DNA of 64,000 bases, from assembly GCA_050633825.1 (NCBI GenBank), contig JBOEHG010000011.1, positions 1-64,000 of the forward strand. The letters are read 5' to 3'. Origin of the DNA: CANLBN01 sp050633825. Lineage in GTDB: Bacteria > Pseudomonadota > Gammaproteobacteria > Pseudomonadales > Cellvibrionaceae. A program made the position numbers and the translations under genes. The notes below the pieces were generated by a model, which was not told where the DNA came from, made no database searches, and saw only the letters and a program-made list of their open reading frames with translations. Positions 45,203 to 54,112 of the stretch are shown in pieces (within the stretch, counting starts at the first letter, position 1; each line of letters starts with the position of its first letter).

Positions 45203-46669
45203 TTAGTTAGTGCTGGCATCTTCTATTTGAAACATAATCCCTCTACATATAGCCATCACTATACTGCCAAACAATACGATTAAGCCGACATCGCTCACAG
45301 TTGATACTAGAAAAAGGTAACCACAAATCACCGATAAATAAAGTGAAGTGTAAGGCTTCAATTCTTTATTCATTTTTGGGGAAAATATCAAATAAGCTGA
45401 TAATTTAAACAATATAAATATAAGTGGTATTAAATACAAAACCAATCCAACATAACCATAGGGCAAAGCGATTGTTAGATATACACTCACAACATCAATA
45501 AAGCCACTCCCCCCTCTTCTTAGATGATCAAAATAGCCGCTATAAGCGTACTCTAAATCACCAAAAAAAGGCTTTTCTTCTAAGAAATCAAAAGAGGCTT
45601 CAAATAATAATTCTCTAAACTCAAAGGTCCCATACTCATCTTCAAATACAGGCTCAGATGAATAAAAGCCAAAATAGGCTATTAATGCAACCACGAGTAA
45701 AGAGGCTATTCCAAAACGGGCAATAAAATTACTATTGAAAAACTTGAAGACGGCAACACTTAAAATAAAACTAAACAAGGCGCCACGAGAACCCGTTGTT
45801 ACTACCGCAAAGGTAAAGAAAGCAAAGCAGAGCACCAACTTAAAGAAAGAAATTTTAAAGTATTGGCTTAATATGAATAGAGAGATTCCCCCTAGAGCCG
45901 CTATTATCCCAAGACCCTCGGCAGCAAGCGGACCCTCCGTCCGCAAGAATGAACCGCGATAACCGTTACCAACAACACCACCGTAGATACTCCCACCGGG
46001 CCTAAACACATTATATAAATCTAACTTAAAGACTTGATTAAAAAGAAAAATACTACATAAAAGAAAACTAAGGATTAGAAAACCCCAAGCTGCATAATTC
46101 AAGCTCTCTTTTGGATTACTGGCAACGATCCGAGAAATAACAAAATAAGGGACTAGGTAGTATAAAAAATTATCTAGCACATGCCTAAGGGTTACAGTGG
46201 CACTATAAATATCGCTACGTGAGAAAAATATTATACTCGTATAGATAAAAAACAAAATAACACCGATATCAGCGATATTAAAATTATATTTTCTACTTTT
46301 AGTTTTAAAGAAAAAAGGAATTAAAACGATAGCAATGATAACTTTCCAGTAGCTCAACACATACAAGCCACTAAACCCTGGAAGATTAGGCACATACTTT
46401 GACCAAGTAGGGACAGCAGCTAAACCTGCTATGAAGAAAAACAACCTTTCCGAATCAGACAAGTCCTTAGTAAATAAAATTAATAGTCCACTGTAGACTA
46501 TAATAGTAATAAATGGATCTCGCAGCACAAATAAAAATGGAAGCATTACCCCCCATATTATCAACACCTTTTTTGCCAATGCTACATTGAATATCCTGCC
46601 TGCTAATATGTAAGCAAAAACTAAAGCAATATAAACAAAAACTGAAACTTTTAAACCATAAACCAGCAT
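45203..46669 (-). CDS. O-antigen polymerase/ligase-like membrane protein
   Basis: Ten or more hydrophobic helices and a large loop with RPGGSIYGGVVGNGYRGSFLRTEGP, then AAEGLG, resemble the Wzy/WaaL superfamily that polymerises or ligates lipid-linked glycans at the periplasmic face. The TGSRGALFSFILSVAVFKF segment is also characteristic. Polymerase and ligase cannot be separated from sequence alone. The length is 488 aa. Confidence 0.8.
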   Translation of the reverse strand: MLVYGLKVSVFVYIALVFAYILAGRIFNVALAKKVLIIWGVMLPFLFVLRDPFITIIVYSGLLILFTKDLSDSERLFFFIAGLAAVPTWSKYVPNLPGFSGLYVLSYWKVIIAIVLIPFFFKTKSRKYNFNIADIGVILFFIYTSIIFFSRSDIYSATVTLRHVLDNFLYYLVPYFVISRIVASNPKESLNYAAWGFLILSFLLCSIFLFNQVFKLDLYNVFRPGGSIYGGVVGNGYRGSFLRTEGPLAAEGLGIIAALGGISLFILSQYFKISFFKLVLCFAFFTFAVVTTGSRGALFSFILSVAVFKFFNSNFIARFGIASLLVVALIAYFGFYSSEPVFEDEYGTFEFRELLFEASFDFLEEKPFFGDLEYAYSGYFDHLRRGGSGFIDVVSVYLTIALPYGYVGLVLYLIPLIFILFKLSAYLIFSPKMNKELKPYTSLYLSVICGYLFLVSTVSDVGLIVLFGSIVMAICRGIMFQIEDASTN

Positions 46670-46709
46670 TAAAAAGTACCTAAAATTAATTTATTAGAAA
46701 ACATGACAA

Positions 46710-47465
46710 TCAATGTGAATAAATACGTTTAAAGGATGAATAGATTTTAGGCAGGTAGTAAGCATTCATTGAATAACGCTTAATTAAACGCTTAGGGTCT
46801 TGTAACATGCGATAAAGCCATTCTATATGTAGTATTTGCATAATCTTAGGGGCACGCTTTTCTACACCAATTAAAAAATTAATTGATGCCCCGATACATA
46901 AGGCAACGCCATGATCTAACCCGGCTTTTTTTAGCATAGAGGCAAACACTTCTTGACGGGGGGAACCAACCGCCAGAAAAATATAATCAAATTGTCCTTC
47001 GGCTATCTCCGCCACTAAGGCATCAACTTCCTCAGACTTATCGATGAAGCCCATCGATGGATTTATATGCTGTATTGACAATTGAGGATGTAAGTCACGA
47101 AGCACTTGGATACGATCTTCTTCGCCACCCAAAACCAAGACTTTATCATCACTGATTATTGCGGTATCAAATAGTTGTTTAGTTAAATCACTACCGGGAA
47201 CCACCGCTTTTATTGTATGCCCAGCTAACTGCAACAACTTCGCAACAATACGGCTATCACATAGGCATAAGTCCGCCTCTTGATATATCGGCAGAAGGGC
47301 TTCAGCATTATCTTTATCACACAAACGCGATAAATGATCTACATTTGGCGTTACCACATAAGAGAATTTTTCTTCGGTGCGTAATACTTTAATAACCGAT
47401 ATTGACTCCGTTAAATCTAATTGATCAAAAGTGACTAATGTGGTTTTGAGCTTATCAGTGTTCAC
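46710..47465 (-). CDS. WecG/TagA/CpsF-family glycosyltransferase (GT26)
   Basis: This family adds a second sugar, often an N-acetylmannosaminuronic acid, N-acetylmannosamine or glucose, to a polyprenyl-linked first sugar. The motifs VTPNVDHLSRLC, CDSRIVAKLLQLAG, VPGSDL, VLGGEEDR and LAVGSPRQEVFASMLKKAG are plain. The GTG at 47465 is chosen because AGGGAA precedes it and it lies ten bases after the upstream stop; a longer frame from 47513 would overlap that gene. The protein is 250 aa. Confidence 0.9.
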   Translation of the reverse strand: MNTDKLKTTLVTFDQLDLTESISVIKVLRTEEKFSYVVTPNVDHLSRLCDKDNAEALLPIYQEADLCLCDSRIVAKLLQLAGHTIKAVVPGSDLTKQLFDTAIISDDKVLVLGGEEDRIQVLRDLHPQLSIQHINPSMGFIDKSEEVDALVAEIAEGQFDYIFLAVGSPRQEVFASMLKKAGLDHGVALCIGASINFLIGVEKRAPKIMQILHIEWLYRMLQDPKRLIKRYSMNAYYLPKIYSSFKRIYSH

Positions 47466-47475
47466 TTTACATTCC

Positions 47476-48717
47476 CTATTCAGCGGTAATAAGATTACCG
47501 AGCCTTTTTGCATTACTTTTTAAATCATATTCTAAGCGCACTAACTGCTCTGCTTTTTCTACCCGATCTAAAGTAATATCATTACTTTCAGCACAAGCCT
47601 GTCGCAAAATAGTCGCGAGATGATTTACATCGTTATTATTAGCTGATAAGCCAGTATCATCACCTATGACCAATTCAGGAATACCCGATATATCGGTCGA
47701 TATGACCGGAACCCCCTTGAGCATAGCTTCCATTAGAGCAACAGGAATACCATCCATATCACCCTGAGCATCTTTTACACAAGGCAATACAAAATAATCC
47801 AAACTTTCCAACCAATGAGAAATTTCAGAGTGAGGCTTAGCGCCTAAAAAAAGAACTTTCTCCGCAACCCCCTTATCAAGGGCTTGTGTTTTTAATTCCT
47901 GCTCAAGAGGACCATCGCCCACAATCTGTATAACAAAATCATCACTGTCTTCATTAAGTTGCGCACAGGCATCAATTAATATATGCGTGCCTTTTTTCTC
48001 AACTAAGCGCCCCAAAAAACCAAAGGTAACGGGAGAAGATTTTGGCTTTTGTTCTCTCAGGTTAAATTGTTCAGAATCCACCCCACAACGCACAACACCT
48101 AGCTTATTACGATCGGCACCTAAGCGTACCAACCAATCAATATTAAAATTAGAGATGGTTGCGAAGAATTTGGAGCGAGAAACTTTCCGCTTTAGTAACC
48201 AGCCACGCTCAAAAATATCGTTGGCATGGGCGGTAAGGCTATAGGTAATACCTGCAAGGCCTGCTGCATACATCCCTATATCCGTTGGGACATGGGCAAA
48301 ATGCATATGGATATGAGAAACATTCGCGCGCTTCAGTTTATCAGCCAAAGAGGCAGCAACCAAAAAGCGATAGAAAAGGCCTAAGGCAATTGTTGGTTGC
48401 GACAGCAAACTAAACATATCAGAAATGCACAAACATAATTTACAAAGATAAACCAATGGGTTTTTAATAAAAAAACCTATATTAACCAAAATAAGACTTA
48501 AGAGACTCTGTTCATAAAGGTACGTAGTCCTCTCGGCTAAGTTTTTTAACTTAGGTTCAGATTCAAAGCTACCCGCTCGATGCACAGAAAACGGAGTAAT
48601 AGTGAAGCCCTGATTTTCTAAAGCAAAGATTTCATTATAAACAAAGGTACTAGAAAAACCCGGGATCTCTGGTGCAAGATAAGCTATATTTTTGACGTTA
48701 TTCTTCATTTGCATCAT
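47476..48717 (-). CDS. glycosyltransferase family 4 (GT-B fold)
   Basis: The C-terminal donor-binding half has VTFGFLGRLVEKKGTHILID, VQIVGDGPLEQEL-like and the E-x7-E region GIPVALMEAMLKGVPVISTD. The N-terminal acceptor domain begins AYLAPEIPGFSSTFVYNEIF, as in WcaL/AmsK-type colanic acid transferases. The length is 413 aa. It is spaced three bases from the upstream GT2 gene. Sugar specificity is unknown. Confidence 0.9.
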   Translation of the reverse strand: MMQMKNNVKNIAYLAPEIPGFSSTFVYNEIFALENQGFTITPFSVHRAGSFESEPKLKNLAERTTYLYEQSLLSLILVNIGFFIKNPLVYLCKLCLCISDMFSLLSQPTIALGLFYRFLVAASLADKLKRANVSHIHMHFAHVPTDIGMYAAGLAGITYSLTAHANDIFERGWLLKRKVSRSKFFATISNFNIDWLVRLGADRNKLGVVRCGVDSEQFNLREQKPKSSPVTFGFLGRLVEKKGTHILIDACAQLNEDSDDFVIQIVGDGPLEQELKTQALDKGVAEKVLFLGAKPHSEISHWLESLDYFVLPCVKDAQGDMDGIPVALMEAMLKGVPVISTDISGIPELVIGDDTGLSANNNDVNHLATILRQACAESNDITLDRVEKAEQLVRLEYDLKSNAKRLGNLITAE

Positions 48718-48720
48718 AAC

Positions 48721-49695
48721 CTAAGCAGTTCCATCTACTGGCATAGGTAAAGATGGTCCATTGGGATTCCATATGGACTCACACTCGGCTTCCAAATCAA
48801 CCATTGCTTTGTTCTTGCCTTTAATCAGGCACCGCCACTGAAAGCGTCGAATAAATTCAGATAAGGTTTTATCCTCATGCCTCTCGGTACCATTGAAATA
48901 GCACTTTAAATACCCCCAGTACATAGCAAAGCCGCCTAATATATAAGGACGCTCTAGCATTCTAAAAACTGAGGATGCCAACATATAAATAAGGCCTGTT
49001 CCCATAAAAAACTGCCCAAAGCCGTGACGCTGCCGCCCAGTGTAAATACTGTGCTGACTTGAGCCCATTAGTCGCAGATGAATAAAACGTAGATCAGGTT
49101 CATCCCAGCTTCTTACTGTCCAACCTAGTTCACGCGCTTTATGGCAATCAATAGCATCCCACATCACTTGACGGACAAAACCACCAATTTGCCTAAAGCA
49201 TGCCATACGGAAAAACTTGGTCATCCCAACAGAGAGCTCATCACCACGACGCTCACTAATCATTTGCCCATTAATGCGATTATAGGGTTTACCACTACAG
49301 GTCCCTAAACGGGGGTTAGCTTCCATGCGGTCCATCAAAATTTCAAAGTACTTAGGTGGCAACTCAAGATCCAAATCTAACTTACAGATATAGTCAAAAT
49401 CATCTGGGTTAATTTGGCGATAACCTGAATAAAAGGCATCCACAACACCAGGCCCTACACTGCGAAAGCCTCTATTCTCTCGTTTGAATATTTTAATAAA
49501 ATCGTATTTTGCTTCATACTCAGCCAATATCTCTGGCGTTTTATCTGTTGAACCATCATCAACAATCAACCAAAGAGAAGGGGTTTCAGTTTGAGCAACA
49601 ACACTATCAAGTGTCTGCAACATGAATTCGGCTTCATCACGACAAGGTGAAATAATCACATAACGCCTATTTCGTTCAGAGTTGTGCTCGCTCAT
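48721..49695 (-). CDS. glycosyltransferase family 2 (GT-A fold)
   Basis: A soluble GT2 with RYVIISPCRDEAEFMLQTLD, LIVDDGSTDKTPEILAEY and the metal-binding CKLDLDLELPP segment. A later QVMWDAIDCHKARELGW supplies the usual acceptor-side D/E. The length is 324 aa. It may add a sugar to a lipid-linked intermediate, with the donor unknown. Confidence 0.88.
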   Translation of the reverse strand: MSEHNSERNRRYVIISPCRDEAEFMLQTLDSVVAQTETPSLWLIVDDGSTDKTPEILAEYEAKYDFIKIFKRENRGFRSVGPGVVDAFYSGYRQINPDDFDYICKLDLDLELPPKYFEILMDRMEANPRLGTCSGKPYNRINGQMISERRGDELSVGMTKFFRMACFRQIGGFVRQVMWDAIDCHKARELGWTVRSWDEPDLRFIHLRLMGSSQHSIYTGRQRHGFGQFFMGTGLIYMLASSVFRMLERPYILGGFAMYWGYLKCYFNGTERHEDKTLSEFIRRFQWRCLIKGKNKAMVDLEAECESIWNPNGPSLPMPVDGTA

Positions 49696-49797
49696 TTAAT
49701 TTCCTTAATGACTATTTATTGCTCAATAATATGTGTTACTAAAAAATAACGTAAACCAATAATAAAACGGCGGCAGGCGTCAAACAAATAACACTGC

Positions 49798-50790
49798 CTA
49801 GTCTGCTGTTCCCTTGTATTCAATAATCTGAAAACGTCTACCGGTAAGCTGCTTAAACAAAAAGCTCATAAGTCCTTTCAATTGCGGGAACTTGCAAAAA
49901 ATCAATGAGGCAGAATAAGCAAGGCCCACACCAAAACCAAAATACTTAACTTGAGTTTTAGCAATTTGTGCGATCTTTAGCGGAAAGACTAAGAACAACA
50001 GTAAAAGCCATGGACTAAAGACAATAGCGCAAAACACAATGAAGACAGGAACACCTAAGGACCACAGTAGAATCCGCATAACATCAGCCCGACAATACTT
50101 TTCCGCACCATTACCGTGCATAAAGAAACCCTGAGCATAGGCATGGCCACTGCGCTCACAACGCTTCCACCATTGCCCCAGTGATGTCATATTGGCATCG
50201 TGCAGTGTCATCTCAGCGTCTAATCGTTCTAATGACCAACCTTTTTGGCGCATCCTAAAACACATTTCAGGTTCCTCGCCTGCAATCACTTGCGGGTTAA
50301 AACCATCCACATCAAGTAGGGCTTGCTTGCGGCACATAAAATCACCCCCAGTAGACCTTGCTGGCCCAACGGGGGTGTTCCACTCAATATCACATAGCTT
50401 ATTATACAGGGTTCTCTCTGGGAAACGCTCTTTCCTTCTTCCACAGACAGAGGCTAACTCAAGGTTGCTTAGTAAGTGCTGCTTTGCACTGGATATCCAG
50501 CCTTCGCAAACTTCACAATCGCCATCAACAAATTGAAGGTAATCAATATCGTCATACTTTGAAAGTAAATAACGGTAGCCCTCATTTCTTGCTCTTGCAG
50601 CACTAAAGGGAATAGACATATCCAGTTCAACAACATCAAACCCCTGTTGCTTCACGTAATCAACACTGTCATCTGATGAATTTGAGTCAACATAGACTAT
50701 TTTTACATCAATATTAGATAAAGATCGAATACAGTTCTTTAAACGCTCACCTTCATTACGCCCGATAATTACAACACCAATCGCCGACAC
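49798..50790 (-). CDS. glycosyltransferase family 2 with C-terminal membrane helices
   Basis: The GT-A core has AIGVVIIGRNEGERLKNCI, VYVDSNSSDDSVDYVKQQGF and a DxD-type FVDGDCEVCEGW. Residues about 245-300 form two hydrophobic segments (LWSLGVPVFIVFCAIVFSPW), so it is probably membrane-associated. The start lies 12 bases after the stop of the ligase-carrier-acyltransferase gene. Confidence 0.88.
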   Translation of the reverse strand: MSAIGVVIIGRNEGERLKNCIRSLSNIDVKIVYVDSNSSDDSVDYVKQQGFDVVELDMSIPFSAARARNEGYRYLLSKYDDIDYLQFVDGDCEVCEGWISSAKQHLLSNLELASVCGRRKERFPERTLYNKLCDIEWNTPVGPARSTGGDFMCRKQALLDVDGFNPQVIAGEEPEMCFRMRQKGWSLERLDAEMTLHDANMTSLGQWWKRCERSGHAYAQGFFMHGNGAEKYCRADVMRILLWSLGVPVFIVFCAIVFSPWLLLLFLVFPLKIAQIAKTQVKYFGFGVGLAYSASLIFCKFPQLKGLMSFLFKQLTGRRFQIIEYKGTAD

Positions 50791-50802
50791 AATTATCTAC
50801 CC

Positions 50803-52899
50803 TTAAGACTTTTTAGAAAGATCAGCAACATTCGTTACCGTACAAGGTGTAACAGAAACAACAGAAAACGGAGGAAGGTCTTCAGTAATCACACAATTAG
50901 GTCCAATGACGCTATGGCGTCCAACGGTAATATCACCAACAATAACAACACCCGCACCAATGTTCACCCCTTGCTCTATTGTTGGTTTAGATGCAAGATC
51001 GGTCATATCGCGAATACCAAACGTGGTATTTTGGCGAATGATCGTATCATCGCCAATACTGCGTGCCCCTAAAATCATACCACCAAAATGTTCTAACTTA
51101 ACTCTTCTCCCAACATGCACCGTATAGTCTAGCTTTATTCCACAAAATACCTGTGCAATTTTAATAAACAACAGATACAGCAAAGAGAGCGGTGCACGTA
51201 AGAATTTATTTTTAATACCCATGCGCCAATTGCCAAAGCGATTAACAAATAATGCAAAAAAGCCCTGAGACATAAAGTCTTTTTCATGGGTGACAAAATC
51301 CTCTTTGAGCAAAGCCCAAAAGCTGATACCTGATGGATTCATATTACTTGAACCATCCCAGATAGGCCGAGCCTTGCCGTTACCTGAAAATTGTTTAGCG
51401 GGCGCTGCCGATATTTTACGGACAGGCAGTGATGACAGGTCTTTTATTGATAACTGCCGCCATTCATTCGGCAAGAAGCCCAAGACCGACTCCAGCCTTA
51501 AAGAAAACTGAACCGATTGTATAGAATCTATACCGATACTACTCACAGAATCCGATGAAACAAAATCATTCGGTGACAAACCTAGTACATCAACAAAAAG
51601 GGCTTCAATACTATTACTGGATTTAGCTTGTTTAGACTTAGTGGTATCAGTATTGTTTTTTTCAAAATCAGCAACAAGTATCCGGTGCTGCACTTTGCCC
51701 GTATGAGTTTTCGGAATTAACACAACAGGGTTCATGGTCATTGCATTTTTTGCTTTAATTCCCATTGTGCCGAGACTTTCAGACGCAATGGATTTAACTG
51801 TTTTAGCATCGTATTCCGACGTAAATGAAATGAGAAAACCCTCACCGTATACCTTGTGGGGTATTCTCGATACGGCAATGGCCCCTGAAACATTTTCCAT
51901 CTCAGCTAATTTAGCCAACATTGCCAATTCTACTTTTTCCGTTGATATTTTTTGGCCACCGCAATTAACAAGATTATCAGCACGACCTTCAAAATATAGA
52001 TAGCCATCTTTTATAGAGCCGATATCGCTGGTTTCAAACCAACCTTGTTCATCAGTAGCAGCGATAAGCAGGCTATCTTTAACCAAGGAAATAGCAACAT
52101 GAGGGCCTTTGATACAAATTCTCCCGCCCTCATTTATTTTAATCTCACAACTACCATAAGCCTGACCCACACTACCCAGAAAGCGCTCATCACAGCCATC
52201 TATTTGTAACAAAGTGGTTCTGGATGCCTCTGTAAGCCCATAGTGTTGAACAATTCTAGCGGATGGAAACAATGACCGAATCGCATCTTTTTCATCTGGG
52301 CTCATGGCCTGACTGCCAATCTCTAGCCACCGAAGATTATGGCGCTCTTCGCCTAAGATACCGGGGTTATGAATAAAGACACGCAGCAGGCTGGGCACAA
52401 GTGAAAGCGCATTAATATCACCGCTGGCGAGCATGTTAGAGACTTCACGTGGATCGAAGCCACTTTTCGGTATATAGAAAGCACCACCAACAGACGCAAC
52501 ATGTCGGCAGCGACCATAGCCAAAAGAATGATAAACCGGAACACCGATGTACTCTTTTGCCTCGCTTGTCATTTCCATTAAGACCTGAACTCTGTCGACA
52601 ACATCAATTAAGGATGAACGCGCGAGAAACACCCCCTTAGGTAATCCTTCAGTGCCCGAGGTAAATGAAATATGGGCAATATCGTCCGTATTCGATAGGT
52701 GCAATTCATCACGGAACCAACCACACTCGGCTACTGGGGCAACAACTTTATCAACTTGCGCAAGCTGTTTGCGTTCTTCGTCATCAATTGAGCGCAATGG
52801 GGCAACCACCGTGCCGCTTTTCAACGCATCGAATAATATTCTTATATAGTCAATAGAATTAGTTTCTACAACGCCTAAAGAAGTTGGCATCTTCAACAT
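50803..52899 (-). CDS. fused acyl-adenylating ligase, acyl carrier domain and CysE-like acyltransferase
   Basis: Three domains are joined in 698 aa. Residues about 1-415 are an adenylate-forming ligase with the A3 motif FTSGTEGLPKG (79-89), YGLTE (220-224), ETSDIG, GRADNLVNCGGQKIS (305-319) and the catalytic Lys402 in THTGKV. Residues about 430-495 are a carrier domain with phosphopantetheine Ser459 in GIDSIQS. Residues about 525-698 resemble serine acetyltransferase, with FWALLKEDF, LEHFGGMILGARSIGDD and hexapeptide repeats. The first roughly 40 residues of a normal ligase are absent. ATG at 52899 follows TTAGGG, better than TTG at 52920. It probably activates a carboxylic acid, loads it on the carrier and transfers it to a sugar amine or hydroxyl; the acyl group is unknown. 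Confidence 0.85.
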   Translation of the reverse strand: MLKMPTSLGVVETNSIDYIRILFDALKSGTVVAPLRSIDDEERKQLAQVDKVVAPVAECGWFRDELHLSNTDDIAHISFTSGTEGLPKGVFLARSSLIDVVDRVQVLMEMTSEAKEYIGVPVYHSFGYGRCRHVASVGGAFYIPKSGFDPREVSNMLASGDINALSLVPSLLRVFIHNPGILGEERHNLRWLEIGSQAMSPDEKDAIRSLFPSARIVQHYGLTEASRTTLLQIDGCDERFLGSVGQAYGSCEIKINEGGRICIKGPHVAISLVKDSLLIAATDEQGWFETSDIGSIKDGYLYFEGRADNLVNCGGQKISTEKVELAMLAKLAEMENVSGAIAVSRIPHKVYGEGFLISFTSEYDAKTVKSIASESLGTMGIKAKNAMTMNPVVLIPKTHTGKVQHRILVADFEKNNTDTTKSKQAKSSNSIEALFVDVLGLSPNDFVSSDSVSSIGIDSIQSVQFSLRLESVLGFLPNEWRQLSIKDLSSLPVRKISAAPAKQFSGNGKARPIWDGSSNMNPSGISFWALLKEDFVTHEKDFMSQGFFALFVNRFGNWRMGIKNKFLRAPLSLLYLLFIKIAQVFCGIKLDYTVHVGRRVKLEHFGGMILGARSIGDDTIIRQNTTFGIRDMTDLASKPTIEQGVNIGAGVVIVGDITVGRHSVIGPNCVITEDLPPFSVVSVTPCTVTNVADLSKKS

Positions 52900-53080
52900 T
52901 ATCGCCCTAACAGATTGCAAATGCAGTTATAGTCTGTGCTACTATAGTCTCCAGTACATGAACAGACCGATCCAGTAGTGACCTTCGGATCAAGGCCAGA
53001 ACCAAGGTCAAAAGACTCAAAGCTAATGGAAACAAGATTAGCTACTCCCATCAATTCTGCTATATCCCTTACATACACTA

Positions 53081-54073
53081 ATGAACAACAAGCCCGAAAG
53101 TATAACACATACCAAAGTAGCCATTATTACAGTCACTTATAATAGTGAATCTTTTATTAATGAATACTTAGCATCACTTATACCCTTTCTTGAAAATACC
53201 GAACATCAGCTCATTTTAGTTGACAACCAATCCAGCGATAACACATTGGGGCTACTCGATGCATTTATAAAGCAGAACAAACAACTACAAGATCAAATTA
53301 AGGTTATACCACTAGAGCAAAATATAGGGTTTGGTAAAGGTTGTAATAAAGGTGCTGTTGCGGCACAAGAATACAAGCCTACTTACCTATGGTTTCTTAA
53401 CCCTGACACTAAGGTTTTTGAAGATAGTGGTAGCGAATTATTAGCATTACTGGATAAAAAACCAGATGTTGATTTTGTGGGCAGTATTCTCATCAATGAA
53501 AAGTCCGAAATTCGAGCAGGAGCATTTCGCTTTCCAACACTAACCAATGTATTTGTATCCGCGATGGGAATCGGCATCGTAGATAAACTATTTCATCGTT
53601 GCCACACGTCTATCCCTGTCAAACAAACACCCTATGAGGCAGACTGGCTAACAGGCGCTTCATTTATGGTAAAGAATTCATCCTTTAACACCCTAAAAGG
53701 TTTTGAGCCTTACTACTTTCTTTACTTTGAAGAAGTCGATTTATTTTACCGGGCTAAGCAATTAGGCTTTTCGGTTTGGGCATGTCCAGACAGCAAAGTT
53801 TTTCATATTTCTGGTGCATCGACAGGCATTAATGATCACAAAACACAAGCAAAAAGAAAGCCCAAGTACTGGTATGAGTCTCGCCGATATTTTTACATGA
53901 GTAATTTCGGCAAACTTTACTTTACTGCTGTTGATATGGCACTGATTTTTAGCCACCTTGTGTGGAGAGCAAAGATAAAAATACAGGGGCAAAAAAATAC
54001 CGCGCCTTTGCATTATATTCGCGATATTTTACGACACAGTTATCTATTTAGCTTTTGGGGAAAATCAAAATAG
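53081..54073 (+). CDS. glycosyltransferase family 2, WbbL/rhamnosyltransferase-like
   Basis: The core motifs are VAIITVTYNSESFINEYLAS, LVDNQSSDNTLGLLDAFI, QNIGFGKGCNKGA and WFLNPDTKV (DxT replacing DxD, as often in WbbL-like enzymes). YFLYFEEVDLFYRAKQLGF is the typical acceptor-site motif of this subgroup. The length is 330 aa. It diverges from the fusion gene over 181 bases, which must hold promoters for both. Confidence 0.9.
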   Translation: MNNKPESITHTKVAIITVTYNSESFINEYLASLIPFLENTEHQLILVDNQSSDNTLGLLDAFIKQNKQLQDQIKVIPLEQNIGFGKGCNKGAVAAQEYKPTYLWFLNPDTKVFEDSGSELLALLDKKPDVDFVGSILINEKSEIRAGAFRFPTLTNVFVSAMGIGIVDKLFHRCHTSIPVKQTPYEADWLTGASFMVKNSSFNTLKGFEPYYFLYFEEVDLFYRAKQLGFSVWACPDSKVFHISGASTGINDHKTQAKRKPKYWYESRRYFYMSNFGKLYFTAVDMALIFSHLVWRAKIKIQGQKNTAPLHYIRDILRHSYLFSFWGKSK

Positions 54074-54112
54074 CTGGGCTATTATAAATTATAGACTGCA
54101 CCCTATGTTCAA

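Noticed and set aside
52899..53108. Minus-strand frame as the missing N-terminus of the ligase fusion
   Set aside because: It is in another frame and its residues do not resemble a ligase N-terminus; it overlaps the start of the divergent glycosyltransferase.
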